Shown: one piece after another, positions 21,512-32,050 of the stretch
Layout: every line of letters begins with the position of its first letter
Position numbering within the stretch: position 1 is the stretch's first letter
Origin: Pieris napi
Lineage: Eukaryota; Arthropoda; Insecta; Lepidoptera; Pieridae
Length of the DNA stretch: 64,000 nucleotides
Reading direction: 5' to 3'
Assembly (NCBI RefSeq): GCF_905475465.1
Contig: NC_062246.1
Location: 9,574,001-9,638,000, forward strand
The notes under the pieces: generated by a model
What the model was told of the DNA's origin: nothing
Database searches by the model: none
The model's input: only the letters and a program-made list of their open reading frames with translations
Program-made: the position numbers and the translations under genes

Positions 21512-24478
21512 CTACATTTCAGCTTGTCTTTCGACATAGGCCTCCTCTAAAGATTTCCACTCTGTTCTATTTTTCGCTATGCGCGTCCATATTGGGCCCG
21601 CCACTTTTTTGATGTCGTCCTCCCATCTTCTAGTCTGTCTGCCTCTGTTTCTTTTACTATCTCGTGGTTGCCATTCTGTTATTATTCTCGTCCATTTCTC
21701 CTTCTTCTCTCTTATCATATGTCCAGCCCACCTCCACTTTAAGCACCTGTATGTTGTGTATGCATTCTTAAATTTTGTTTTGTTTTTGATACATTTTAGT
21801 TTAACTCGGTCTTTTCTTTTAATTCCTATTGTGCTTCTCTCCATTCCATTCTGACAAACTTTTATTTTCCTTGCTTGTTCTTCTGTCAATGCCCATGTTT
21901 GGCACCCATATAGTAAGCATGGTAAGATACACATATTGTATATTCTCCTCTTGTTCCTCATAGACATATCCTGGTTCTTCATGACTTCACTGAGTGACCA
22001 ATATCTCTTCCAAGTATTAGTTATTCTTCTTTCTATTTCTTTTTGCATACATTCCTCAGTAGATATTAACTGTCCCAAATACACATACTCCTTTACATAC
22101 TCTATTTCTTCATCATTTACTGTTATGGACTCTGTTTGTGAGGAGTTAGACATTACTTTTGTTTTCGTTAAGTTCATTGACAGGCCTGCCTTCTTACTTT
22201 CTTCCGCTAACTGTTGCAACATTTCCTTTAGGGTTTTCGGGTTTTCCGAAAATAAGATTAGGTCGTCTGCAAAGCGTAGGTGACTCAGATTTTCGCCATT
22301 TATATTTAGTCCTTTATTCGTCCAATCCAGATTTCTGAATATCATTTCCAGAACTGCTGCAAATATTTTTGGTGAAATTGGGTCTCCCTGGCGTACACCT
22401 CTCTCAACCGGAAATTCTTCGCCTATAGATTCTAGTTTTACTTGTGCGGTGCTTTTTGTGTATACGTTTTTCAGTATCCGTATGTATTTTGCATGTACGC
22501 CTTGATCTTTTAGTGCGTCCCAGATAAATCTATGTTCAAGTGTGTCGAATGCTTTGTTGAAATCCACGAACCCTATGTAGTAAATTTTGTTATATTCTTT
22601 AAATTTCTGGAGTATTTGTCTAAGGGCGTGTATGTGGTCTATTGTTGAAAAATGTCTACGGAATCCAGCTTGTTCTTTGGGTTGATTTTCTTCAAGTGTG
22701 TTTGTGGTTCTAGATAATATTATTTTTGAAAACACTTTGTAAATATTGGACATTAAACTGATTGGTCTGTAATTTGCTATATCTCCTTTGTCACCTTTTT
22801 TATGTAGTAGTATAATTGTAGATTTTGTCCAATCCTCTGGAATGTTTTCCGTTTTGATAATTTCATTAAATATATCTGTAAGTCTTGGAGCGATTACTGG
22901 TAACGTTGCTTTTAGAAGTTCGTTTGTAACAAGATCAGATCCAGGGGCTTTATCGAGTTTTTGTGTATTTATTGCTTTTATGGTTTCTTCCTTCATTATT
23001 TCCGGTATATATTCTTCATTAGTTATTTCGTCGTTTTCTTTTATAGTGTCTTTCTCTTTTTGACTTCGGTATAAGTTTCGGTAGAATTCTGTAGCGATTT
23101 TTAATATTTCGAGTCTTTTACCTGTATTATTGCCATCTTTCTTTCTCATACTTGGTATCCAGTCCTTTTTGTAGTTTAACTCCTTCAATGCCTTTTTTAT
23201 TCCTCCTGTCTTTTCTATGTAACTTTTCATTGTATTAGATCTTTTAGTTTTTCTTTCTTTCCTAAGTTGTTCACTGATCTTTTTGCTTACTTCTGTTACT
23301 CTTTGGCGGTTTCCTTTAATTTCCTTTTGTCGTAAAAGTTCTTTTCGTTCTTGTAATAATTGTTTGATTGTAAGTGAGACTTCTTTCTTGATACTTTTGT
23401 TTGTTTTTCTGGTTACTGTTTTTAGTTGATTTAGTAATAGGTTGTATTTTTCTTGTATCGATGGATATTCTTTCTTCTCTAATTCCGCGGCATCTAGAGA
23501 TGTTTGAAGATTATTAAGTAATAGTTTAGGGTCACCTGAGTATTGTACCGCTAATTGTTTATTTTGAAATCGTCTTGTTTTCTTGAACATTCCTGACATC
23601 GCAACTCGAACCATCCTATGGTCTGTGTGGAAGTTTAAATTGTTTATGATCGAAATGTTCTTGAAGGCTTTTCTATTATTAGACATAATAAAATCGATTT
23701 CATTCCTATATTGTCCATTGGGTGAGATCCATGTCCATTTTTTTGATGGTTTCCTTTTATAAAAACTGTTTAGAATACTTAATCTGTTTTCCAGTGCAAA
23801 GTTTACTAGTCTTGTTCCGTTTTTGCTTCTATTTCCATACCCATAGTTTCCTATGGTATTTTCTTCCCCACTATTTTGAATCCCAATTTGTCCATTAAAG
23901 TCTCCCATCACGATGACGTTTTTGTGTGCGTTATCAATAGCGTTTTGGAGATTTTCATAGAATTCCTCAATTGTTTTTACGTCCTCTTTTTTATCAGATT
24001 CAGTTGGTGAATATGCCTGTATAATAGACCATCTCTCTTCTTTATCTCCGTTCACGGGCAGTTTTATATTAAGGATTGCAATACGTTCCGAGAATCCACT
24101 AAGTTCTTCTATGTTGTTGACTAGATTTGCTTTCACCATGAATCCAACTCCATACAGCCCGGGCGTCTCCCCTTTATAATGTAGTACGTATTTGTCATGG
24201 TTTTCTATACCTTCTCCAAATCTGCGCATTTCGCTAATACCTATAATATCCCACTTTAACTCTTCTATTGCCAGCTCTAGTTCTTGGAGTTTTTCAGGTG
24301 TTCTAAGAGATCGACAGTTAATAGTTGCTATGTGGATGTCATTTACTTTGTTTTTCATGTTAGTGTTATTTTTCATGTTAGTGTTATTTTTTTCCTTTAG
24401 AGGGTCGTGGTCATTTTTCCCCACGATGACCAGTCGGCTTGGGGAAGTATTTTGTTTTGTTATTTTATGTTGGTTCAT
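21512..24478 (-). CDS. LINE ORF2: endonuclease / reverse transcriptase
   Basis: A 988-residue protein. The endonuclease domain (about 47-292) shows N54 (TINCRS), E83 (ISEMRR), D193/N195 (MGDFNG), D262 (EIDFIM) and D286/H287 (TDHRMV). The reverse transcriptase (about 550-780) has KKGDKGDIANYRPISL, the first aspartate D639 in GFVDFNKAFD, RGVRQGDPISP (693-703) and FADD at 736-739. The C-terminus ends in RRWEDDIKKVAGPIWTRIAK followed by W...LEEAYV, the signature tail of RTE-like elements. Residues 31-41 carry a six-residue repeat (NNTNMK twice) from an 18-bp tandem duplication, so the extreme N-terminus is tolerant of change. The first ATG was chosen, 39 nt beyond the ORF1 stop. The enzyme makes cDNA at a nicked target in the nucleus. 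Confidence 0.92.
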   Translation of the reverse strand: MNQHKITKQNTSPSRLVIVGKNDHDPLKEKNNTNMKNNTNMKNKVNDIHIATINCRSLRTPEKLQELELAIEELKWDIIGISEMRRFGEGIENHDKYVLHYKGETPGLYGVGFMVKANLVNNIEELSGFSERIAILNIKLPVNGDKEERWSIIQAYSPTESDKKEDVKTIEEFYENLQNAIDNAHKNVIVMGDFNGQIGIQNSGEENTIGNYGYGNRSKNGTRLVNFALENRLSILNSFYKRKPSKKWTWISPNGQYRNEIDFIMSNNRKAFKNISIINNLNFHTDHRMVRVAMSGMFKKTRRFQNKQLAVQYSGDPKLLLNNLQTSLDAAELEKKEYPSIQEKYNLLLNQLKTVTRKTNKSIKKEVSLTIKQLLQERKELLRQKEIKGNRQRVTEVSKKISEQLRKERKTKRSNTMKSYIEKTGGIKKALKELNYKKDWIPSMRKKDGNNTGKRLEILKIATEFYRNLYRSQKEKDTIKENDEITNEEYIPEIMKEETIKAINTQKLDKAPGSDLVTNELLKATLPVIAPRLTDIFNEIIKTENIPEDWTKSTIILLHKKGDKGDIANYRPISLMSNIYKVFSKIILSRTTNTLEENQPKEQAGFRRHFSTIDHIHALRQILQKFKEYNKIYYIGFVDFNKAFDTLEHRFIWDALKDQGVHAKYIRILKNVYTKSTAQVKLESIGEEFPVERGVRQGDPISPKIFAAVLEMIFRNLDWTNKGLNINGENLSHLRFADDLILFSENPKTLKEMLQQLAEESKKAGLSMNLTKTKVMSNSSQTESITVNDEEIEYVKEYVYLGQLISTEECMQKEIERRITNTWKRYWSLSEVMKNQDMSMRNKRRIYNMCILPCLLYGCQTWALTEEQARKIKVCQNGMERSTIGIKRKDRVKLKCIKNKTKFKNAYTTYRCLKWRWAGHMIREKKEKWTRIITEWQPRDSKRNRGRQTRRWEDDIKKVAGPIWTRIAKNRTEWKSLEEAYVERQAEM

Positions 24479-24517
24479 GTTGAGCTGTTTATTTTTCCGT
24501 TTACCGACAGTTAATTG

Positions 24518-25282
24518 TTATTCTTTGTTAGTTGTTGTCTTAGCGGGAAAAGACGAAAGAGAATTAGCTCTAATCCTCATTACGTCGAAAGCATTTGGTC
24601 TATTGTTAATCGGCGGCATTAGAGTTTGTTGTTTCCTTGGTTGAGCATTGTTTTGTGGGGATGATGATGTTTCTCTTTTGCGCTTTTCCTTATTTATGTT
24701 AGTATTTTTTTCTTTTACTACTAGTTTGTCAAATTTCAGGTACGCGATATTTCCCTTTTCTCTCTCCTCTTTTAGCTGCGCCTGCAACGTTTTCCTTTTC
24801 TCTATTACTTCCTTTGTGTAGTCTTCTGTAACATATACATTTTTGAAGTTTTTCTTCTTTCCCATAACTTCATTCTTCTTCCATTCGCTCGTAAAGGAAA
24901 TCAGAATTGGTCTTGGTTTTCCAGAAGACTTTCCCTTTCCTAGACGATATATTTTGTTTATCTCATGTTCTTGTAATTGTATGTCAAGGTCAGTTTTGAA
25001 AATATGTATTGTATTTTGTATTAATTCTTGTGTAGACCTTTCGCCTTCATTTACTCCAAACATTATCAAATTGTTTTGCTTCTTTCCTCTTTTTAAACTT
25101 TCTACTTCCTTTTCGAGATTTTCTACTTTTATTTTTAAGTTTCTATTTTCTGTTATAATAGGTTGAAGTTTTTCGTCTAATCTCTCCATTATATTATTTG
25201 TTATCGAATCTTTCAATTCTATTGTTTGGTTCAAGATTTCATTCTTCATTTTATCAAACAATAGTTGAAACTGATCCTCCAT
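24518..25282 (-). CDS. LINE ORF1: coiled-coil RNA-binding protein
   Basis: A 254-residue protein. Residues 1-65 are a heptad-like coiled coil (LKIKVENLEKEVESL). Residues 68-150 resemble the RRM domain of L1 ORF1 protein (NNLIMFGVNEG, then HEINKIYRLGKG and RPILISFTSEW). Residues 150-200 resemble its C-terminal domain (KNVYVTEDYTKEVIEKRKTL). The tail is basic and proline/serine-rich. By analogy it trimerises and chaperones the element RNA. This L1-like ORF1 paired with an RTE-like ORF2 is worth noting. No stop or frameshift is seen. Confidence 0.85.
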   Translation of the reverse strand: MEDQFQLLFDKMKNEILNQTIELKDSITNNIMERLDEKLQPIITENRNLKIKVENLEKEVESLKRGKKQNNLIMFGVNEGERSTQELIQNTIHIFKTDLDIQLQEHEINKIYRLGKGKSSGKPRPILISFTSEWKKNEVMGKKKNFKNVYVTEDYTKEVIEKRKTLQAQLKEEREKGNIAYLKFDKLVVKEKNTNINKEKRKRETSSSPQNNAQPRKQQTLMPPINNRPNAFDVMRIRANSLSSFPAKTTTNKE

Positions 25283-25714
25283 TCTTGTAAACTAAATCTG
25301 CGTGTTATGGAACGTAATTAGTGGTAGTTTTTATTTACTTGCTCTGGCAACACTAGTTAGCTGTTACTGTGACAAGTGTCAATGTCATTGATCTTTTGTC
25401 TATGCTCAATATGATTGGTGAATTTCTAACCTCTAATTATCACTTTTTGGAGATACTTTTGTTGAAATTCAAGAACTTACGTGATATTGTGTGAAATCGG
25501 TAGTTCCACTACACGGACGACACTTCGATTTGTGTTTTGTGACGTCGCAGTCTCAAGAACAGTGTACGAAATTATTTTTTAGCACTCAATATTACGGAGC
25601 TACACAATTACGATGCTTACAGTATGACAGCCGGAAACGGAATCCACAGTAATATTTACGAGCAAATACTTTTTGTCAAGTATTAAACGAATTTTAAGTA
25701 TTGCATAGAGTGTT

Positions 25715-25905
25715 CTGTCACTTTCTGTCTATGTGCGCATTTAACACTCGTATGGTGAAGGAAACCGGCATGCCTTTGACCAAAAGACGTTATGTGTCAG
25801 GCACAGACGGTGGATCACTTACTTGTCTGATAAAAATGATTATGGTTCAGATACAGAAATCAAAGACATAAAAGGTTGTAGCTCCATTGGTATACAAATA
25901 TAAAT
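25715..25905 (+). repeat. SINE family A, 5'-truncated, internally deleted
   Basis: It starts at 'cactttctgtctatgtgcgc' and lacks the head and part of the core ('ggtgaaggaaaccggcatgc' joins what are normally two separate blocks). The 3' end 'ataaaaggttgtagctcc' is present. Confidence 0.75.
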
Positions 25906-26029
25906 TGTTGCATGGAAATATTTATTATCTTGACCATCGCCGTTCAGTCTTCTATTGATTGCACTCCGGAGAATGCTCCATGGAACAACACAACCGTCAT
26001 CCCCCTTTCAAATAACTTCGTCTAGAATC

Positions 26030-26240
26030 TCGCTGGAGTTTCACCCCTTCGTTGCTGATAACCCGTTCCCTTCTTTGTTGATTTGGATCGTTCTTATAAA
26101 ACAGCAAAGGAGTGGAACTTTCCGTCTTCCTTAGTTTAATATGGGCTCATTCAAGCGGCGACTAAATCTCCTCCAATACACCTCACTTAACATCAGGCAG
26201 GATTGTGGCAAAAGTCTGTCCAGTTCTGATTAAAAAAACG
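26030..26240 (+). pseudogene. LINE ORF2 C-terminal remnant and 3' tail, family E
   Basis: The bases 'aaaggagtggaactttccgt' read AKEWNFPSSLV, and after one frame change 'ttcaagcggcgactaaat' reads FKRRLN. This is the same LWN/EWNxLPxxVF...FKRRLN C-terminus seen in Jockey/CR1-like ORF2 proteins, here broken by an in-frame stop and a frameshift. It is followed by 'cacttaacatcaggcagg', as in family B, and an A-rich end. Confidence 0.6.
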
Positions 26241-26671
26241 AGCGTTGTTTTTGAATTTAAAAATTAAAGCAATTTGTTCGATATACTTTATGTTGTATGT
26301 TGGTAAGAATGTATATTTTGACATTTAGGAGATTCGTGATAAAAATAAATGTTTTATTATATTTAAAATTATTTGCCACTGAAATATATTTTAACTGATG
26401 TCGTTAAAGCCAAGGTTCAGTTGTTAAACATGTTTCGTGGTTAACGCGATGTTTATTCAGATTCGTGTTACAGAAGAAATATTTTTTACTTATTACATAC
26501 GCAATATTCCTAGAAAAGCCCCAATTATGAAGGTGAAAAGAAAGTTACAATAGGCCATTGAAGGCAGGCAATCACAAGGATTTCTAATCTAGGCGACCTA
26601 TATGCCTAAACAAAGCGTGGTCTTATTACAGGTACGAATGTTATGCATTTGTTAACGTAATGGAAATCGAG

Positions 26672-27262
26672 ATTTTTTTTAGTAACTTAATACTATTACA
26701 ATAGAAAACTAAACTAAAAACATAATATAAACATAACAAGTAAAAACCTAAACCTTTTTATAACTTATTATAAATAATGCAATTTTTGTGAATTCAGCTA
26801 GTCAATATATCCGTCTCACAAGCTATAATATTTAGTGTGCGCAAGAGACGCGTAAATGGTGCTTCTCTAAGTAAATTGGTACGCGCCCGAGGCACTACCA
26901 GCAATTGCGACCGTATACTACGCCTAGTGTGTTATTTGGCACACGCTGCCCCAGTCTCTCCAACATTTCCGCATTATATATTGTACCTTTAAGGACCTTA
27001 ATAAAATATAAGGTCCCTCCTTACCTCTAACTTGTTGTGTCCTACCATACCCAAGACAAACAAAGTTGGATACATTACTGGGTAAAATTGGTACACTCCA
27101 TACAACCTCATGTATATGTATCTCGTAAATTTATTCTGAATACGCGTGGAGCGTATCAGAGAATATTTCTTTTCTTGTGGGGCCCAAATCATAGAGTTAT
27201 ATCCAAGTGGCTCCTAACAAGTGCATTATACAATGCCATTTTCCATCATTATAATCTCTAAT
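26672..27262 (-). pseudogene. Jockey-like LINE ORF2 3' remnant
   Basis: Minus-strand reading from 27192 gives MIWAPQEKKYSL, then FTRYIYMRLYGVYQFYPVMY, then LGMVGHNKLEVRRDL. This is the segment after the reverse transcriptase in Jockey-like ORF2 proteins. Past an in-frame stop the next line continues as GTIYNAEMLERLGQRVPNNT, again typical. A 3' UTR follows and ends in an A-run (seen as 'ttttttttagtaac' at 26673 on the plus strand), so the true end of the element is present. It is 5'-truncated and decayed by stops. It is distinct from both intact LINEs. Confidence 0.75.
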
Positions 27263-27456
27263 ACCAATATCACCAAAAGTAGTGCTTTCAAACGTTAAAA
27301 TATCAAATTATATATAATTATTTTTGTGTGAATGTTATTTATGTTATTATGTTAATTATGTTTGTGAATAAATAAAATATATTTTACCTTTGATTTAACG
27401 AATTTCTAAGTGAAAAACAGTAAAGCTTAATAATTATACTGTTAAAATTCAAATAA

Positions 27457-27530
27457 CTCAGTGGCGCTACAACATTTAGGACTGGGCCTCCGATTTCTGT
27501 ATTTGTTTCATGATCATTTGTCAATTAATA
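27457..27530 (-). repeat. SINE family A, 3' fragment
   Basis: Only the last 74 bases are present in reverse: 'cagtggcgctacaacattta', 'gggcctccgatttctgtatt', 'catgatcatttgtcaat'. Confidence 0.85.
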
Positions 27531-29139
27531 ACTTAAATTTTGATCATGAAAAAGTGCAGTTTATTATTATTAGCAAAATTGAATTTCACTAAAACAAGCC
27601 TCATTTATATAACAAAATTTTTAAAATGTTTTTGTACTACCATATAAGATTTCTAATATATTGCTATTTTTCATTAACTTTTGGTTTCTTTCTCGACGAG
27701 TAATTCTTTCGCCTTTTTATATTTATGACGCGTAGGTACGCCAAATCGAAACCTAATTCTCCTGATGTATGGACTGCAATTTTAGGAAAAATATAGAATA
27801 CAATCTAAAATAAGAGTATCTACGGTCACCATTATGGTATCAAATGATATTTTAAGTACAATATAATTCGTTCGCGTGACACCATTTATAGACAGTTTTT
27901 GTCTTACATCAATCATTTAATTGTGGCTCCCTCTTTTAGACTCTAATCTAGCCAATTAAACTGGATCACTTGAACGTAATTTAAAGTTTTAGTCTTGAAA
28001 GGGAATTTTGATAGTTGAAAACAAATTTTTATAATCAGTCAAATAACCATAGATACTGTTACATAAAAACTTTTCTTTTTATCAACTTTTTAATTATTTT
28101 GAATTTGGAACACGTATATTATTTTAAAAACTTCTATCGATTTTGCGCCATTTCACATATTTTTTCGTGTTTCTTATCAAATTTCGTGGCCATTTTTTTG
28201 CTGAGACTTTAATAAATATGTAGGTATAAATGTTAATAATATTACACTACTTCATTAAAAAAAAAACATTTTCATTTGTAACAGAACTTATGGCGACTAG
28301 CTACAATTATTTAATTAAACATTTTAGGTCAAACCGTTTATATATAACCACAGACTATAGTAGTGGTACATTGTCATAGGTTAAAAAAAACTCAAGTTTC
28401 ATTGTGTACTAATATTAAAACGATTGTAATTCCTACAATGAGAGAACATAATATAATCTTTTCATTCAGGTACAGATCATAAAAAGATATCTAGCTTTTT
28501 ACACATTAGAAAGAACGAACGAACTGAATATTTTGACTGTTGACCTTATGTTATCTAAATATTTATTATGTAAGGAACTTTGACTTAAAGTCGTATCTCC
28601 CCAATGTGGGGTAGTCCGTAGTATCCAGTGTAGAACACCAGCCTGATCGGTTTTGGGTAGCTCTTTTGATTTCATACTCCTTTCGTCTCTGCAATGATGC
28701 TTCGTGGCCAGGTCTGTTTTAGGCGGCACTTCGCTTTTCAGCGTTTTTTAGTTCTGAGCTGGAGCAAAAGGATCTTTAGATAACCCCAAATGCAGTTTGG
28801 AACGAAGAGCTGTATTGAAACGTCATTTGAGAGCAGCTAGTAATAAATTAAAAATAAGTGTATCTTCATAATATATGTAAAACCTCCTTTATTTTGTAGA
28901 AACGTGTAAAATCTGTCACATTAAATTAGGAACGGAATAATCAGTAATAAGTACATATAACCGTGTAAAATGAACCTATAAAGTTTATCTAAAATAAAAC
29001 TAGGTTTATGTTCACTATAAATCGCTTATTATTATTGATTGTGAGAGCAATAAATATTGATACGGTTCGATATTTCCGCGTGAAAATATGACTTTTACCT
29101 GTAAAGTCCCACGCTAGTGTGGTAGCTTTTACAAACTTT
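27531..29139. other. Gene-free AT-rich stretch
   Basis: No gene. At 28580-28830 there is a GC-richer block ('gtatctccccaatgtggggt', 'agcctgatcggttttgggta') that looks like an old repeat, family not recognised. The open frames at 28015-28212 and 28499-28729 carry no domain. Confidence 0.35.
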
Positions 29140-29350
29140 TTAAAGCTCAAATTGCGTAGACCACTGTGGAACCAGCTGTCCACTAAAGTATTTCCGAACC
29201 AATTCGACTTGAGGGTCCTTCAAGAAAAGAGCGTATCAATTATTAAAAGGCCGGCAACGTACTTGCGAGCCTTCTTGTAACGTGAGTGTACATGGGATAT
29301 CACTTAATATCAGGGGAGCCTCTTGCCCGTTTGCCTCCTATTACATAAAA
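29140..29350 (+). repeat. LINE family B 3' fragment
   Basis: Runs 'ccactgtggaaccagctgtc', 'tttccgaaccaattcgactt', 'ggccggcaacgtacttgcga' to an A-rich end. A single-base insertion ('cttgagggtcc') breaks the reading frame relative to the 20161 copy. Confidence 0.88.
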
Positions 29351-30087
29351 AAATCTAAAATTGTCTGTACCTGTTTTGTTGCTTATTTAAACGGGGTCTA
29401 ATGCATGAAATGAAGAAAAGCCATGGAGGTTGTGGTTGAAAACTATATTGTTTCCAATCGATATTGAAATGTCATCAAAGCGGTAGGAAGACAGCGGGAA
29501 GCTTTAGGTACCTCAGCTTAATTAGAGCCACTTCCGCGGTCCTGAATTGGATTCCCGGAAATCGTAAATAAGAGAAAATTGTTTCGCCTTTGGCGCAAAA
29601 CTCCTAGGAAACCAGAAAAATATTTTATCAGGAAAGGTTAAGAAAAGTCTTCAAGTAAATTCAATTCGAGTATTTCTCATATTTATCTGTTCTGTCACAG
29701 ATTCAAAATCTCATCCTTCAGTAGTCACAGCAAGTAAAGGTTCAGACAATTTAAAAACCTTGTGACAGTGGTTGGTACCACATAAAGATCCATATGAAGG
29801 ACATTTTTGATTTCTTTACTCTTACAAAATATGTATTTTCACCGAAATGTCTGATCCACGTTGTGAAGGGGGTGGGCGAGCCCCAATCAATGAATGCTAG
29901 GCAACCGAGTACCAACAATGTCGTCATTATAGATGACTTGCTGTAACACCGAAACGAATGCTCACGGCCACTTATAATCGGATTTAATCGAAAACCTCTA
30001 TTTTTGAATGACTCCTAATGACTAGGGAGTACTTGTCTACAATTATGGGAGTCTAGTTTTGAGAGTTGTATACCAACTAAAATACGT

Positions 30088-30352
30088 AAGAGCAGTTTTG
30101 GCCTAGTGGCTTCAGCGTGCGACAATCATCCCTGAGTACCTAGGTTCGATCCCCGGCTGTGCACCAATTGAATTCCTTTCTACGCGTATTTAACATAAGC
30201 ACGAACGGTAAAGGAAAACATTGTGAGGAAACCGGCTAGAACCAAAAAGTCCACGGCGTGTGTCAGCCACAGAACACTTGCCTAGTAGATTGACAAATGA
30301 TTGACATATACAGAAATCTGAGGCCCAGACCTAAAAAGGTTTAGACAGAGAC
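30088..30352 (+). repeat. SINE family A, full length with both pol III boxes
   Basis: The most complete copy of family A in the window. Box A is TGGCCTAGTGG (30103-30113) and box B is GGTTCGATCCC (30143-30153), 29 bases apart, which fits a tRNA-derived pol III promoter. The head is followed by the family core and the 3' end 'ggcccagacctaaaaaggtt'. By its promoter this copy could still be transcribed. It is not a tRNA gene, because no cloverleaf can be drawn. Confidence 0.9.
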
Positions 30353-30499
30353 AGACTTAAAATTTATTTTTAAAATACGAGTCTTTGTGTAAATTTAGCA
30401 AACAACTTGAGAATTATTAATTAAAACTATTAAACACAGTTCTTAGGTATTTTTATTTTATAAGATAAAGGCAAACCTAAACGGAACAGCCATAAATGA

Positions 30500-30555
30500 C
30501 AGCTACCGCAGCCTACGGACACCCATGCTAGTGATTGCGTTGCCGGCTTTTATAT
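30500..30555 (-). repeat. LINE family B scrap
   Basis: Very short, diverged reverse copy recognisable by 'acacccatgctagtgattgc' and 'gttgccggctttta'. Confidence 0.45.
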
Positions 30556-30689
30556 TGTCTTTTACACTTCTGCGTCTTGTTTCATCTAGTAGCTTCTACC
30601 TTATCTAGTACCTTTACATCACATGCCGCTTTTATTCCTTCACCGAGATTGTTGTGAAAAGCCGAGGTCCGAAGTCACTACATTAGGGT

Positions 30690-30925
30690 TTATTTTGTAT
30701 ACTTACAGCTAACATAACTTATATACAACAAAAACTATTATCCTAAATACAGACAAAGATGGAATACATAATATGTATTATACAAAAAGGTTCAAATATA
30801 TTTATTTCGTAAACGTAATTCGGGTGTGCTGTGTGATGGTGTGAAAGTGAGGGTGTGTATGTGTGTATGCTCATGATGCAGGTTATTTAGCTGTAGGGAT
30901 ATTCTTATTACTTTTTAAGCATATT
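30690..30925 (+). repeat. Repeat C copy 2, continuous
   Basis: The continuous version of the repeat split at 20125-20640: 'cttacagctaacataactta', 'caaagatggaatacata', 'gtgtgatggtgtgaaagtga', 'gctcatgatgcagg'. It has no open frame and no clear terminal inverted repeat. It could be the 3' part of an unidentified LINE. Confidence 0.6.
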
Positions 30926-31579
30926 TCCCGATAGCTTAAACAATTCAAGGTTAACACTGGATGGATTAAAAATACGTGTTTGTTGTACATAATAAAATTT
31001 GAATCATTGATTTTGATGTACGGTGTAACAATCGGCTAGTAACTGCGGAGTTTTAACAAAAGCTTTAAATTCATATCAGGGTATGCTGAATAATTGTAAT
31101 TGCGAATGTTAATTAATTTCACTTCAATATTCATTATTGCTTTTTGATATTAAATCGGTTTTGTCGATAATTCATTTTTAATCATTAATTTATTACATTA
31201 CAGATTCTATGTTTAATTATCGAAGTTTGTATATTGCTATTTGATATGTCAAATATGAAATGTTACGAAAAAATTATTGGGTACATTTATAATGAAGCCT
31301 ACTAGATCTAAGGATTTATTCGAAAAGATTTATCAAGGAGAATTTTGAAAGGTTATTTTAAGTACAAACGTTATTTTATTTAATGCTTTTGTTCTTTTGC
31401 AGAGATTAATTATTAATAAAAGATCCTTGTTATGTCTGAATAGTGTTTTATAATTTAATGTAAAGGAATTATTCAAATCGCTTCGGATTTATAATTTATA
31501 ACATATAAATCAAACTTTAGGCACGGCACAAAGAAGAGCTTAATTTACACTTAATTATATTTATTTAGCACTTAATTTT

Positions 31580-31685
31580 TAAAACGCCGGCAACGCAATT
31601 CCGAGCCTTCTGGCAATGTGAGTGTTCATGGGTATCACTTAACATCAGATGAGCTCTTAGCTGTTTGCTGTTTCTTTTGTTAGTT
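31580..31685 (+). repeat. LINE family B 3' fragment
   Basis: 'cgccggcaacgcaattccga', 'tctggcaatgtgagtgttca', 'tatcacttaacatcagatga'. Only the final 105 bases. Confidence 0.8.
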
Positions 31686-31969
31686 AAATAAAATCAGGGT
31701 TAGTATGTAAATCATTTTGGTAATTAGCCTGTGTCTGACAAAGTGTCTTAAAAAATATAATCGACCAATGCTGCACAGCCTTCGTTGGCATCAGAGTTAA
31801 AAATCACGTATATATATAATATCTCTATTAAGATTTATATAGAAAAAGGAATGGTTTAGAAGTTTACACATAGTTTGGTCTTTTCTAAGATCATGCTGCT
31901 TCGATATCGATCCTGGACATTCAGAGCGCTAACAAAAGTAGCTAGAGAGGCTACAGCTCTATTATAAGG

Positions 31970-32050
31970 CAATTTTGAAGGCCGGCAACGTACTTTAGAG
32001 CCCTCTGGCAATGTAACTATGGGCGGCGGCTTCACTTAACATCATGAAAT
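31970..32050 (+). repeat. LINE family B 3' fragment
   Basis: 'aaggccggcaacgtacttta', 'agccctctggcaatgtaact', 'ttcacttaacatcatg'. Diverged final 80 bases. Confidence 0.75.

Larger units (their letters stand above)
21376..25560 (-). mobile_element. RTE-like LINE, apparently intact
   Basis: A second two-ORF non-LTR retrotransposon on the minus strand: 5' region (25283 to roughly 25560, border uncertain), ORF1 (24518-25282), a 39-nt spacer, ORF2 (21512-24478), and a short 3' UTR ending in an (ATTTT)n-type tail at about 21376-21405. A microsatellite rather than poly(A) end is typical of RTE-type elements. Both ORFs are open over their full length. Related C-terminal scraps lie at 39945-40060 and 43015-43164, and a related N-terminus at 57107-57427. 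Confidence 0.82.

Noticed and set aside
24192..24644. 150-codon plus-strand open frame opposite the RTE-like LINE
   Set aside because: Hydrophobic low-complexity shadow of the lysine/asparagine-rich minus-strand ORFs.
30088..30160. Possible tRNA gene (box A and box B present)
   Set aside because: No acceptor or anticodon stem pairs; it is the head of SINE family A, repeated across the window.
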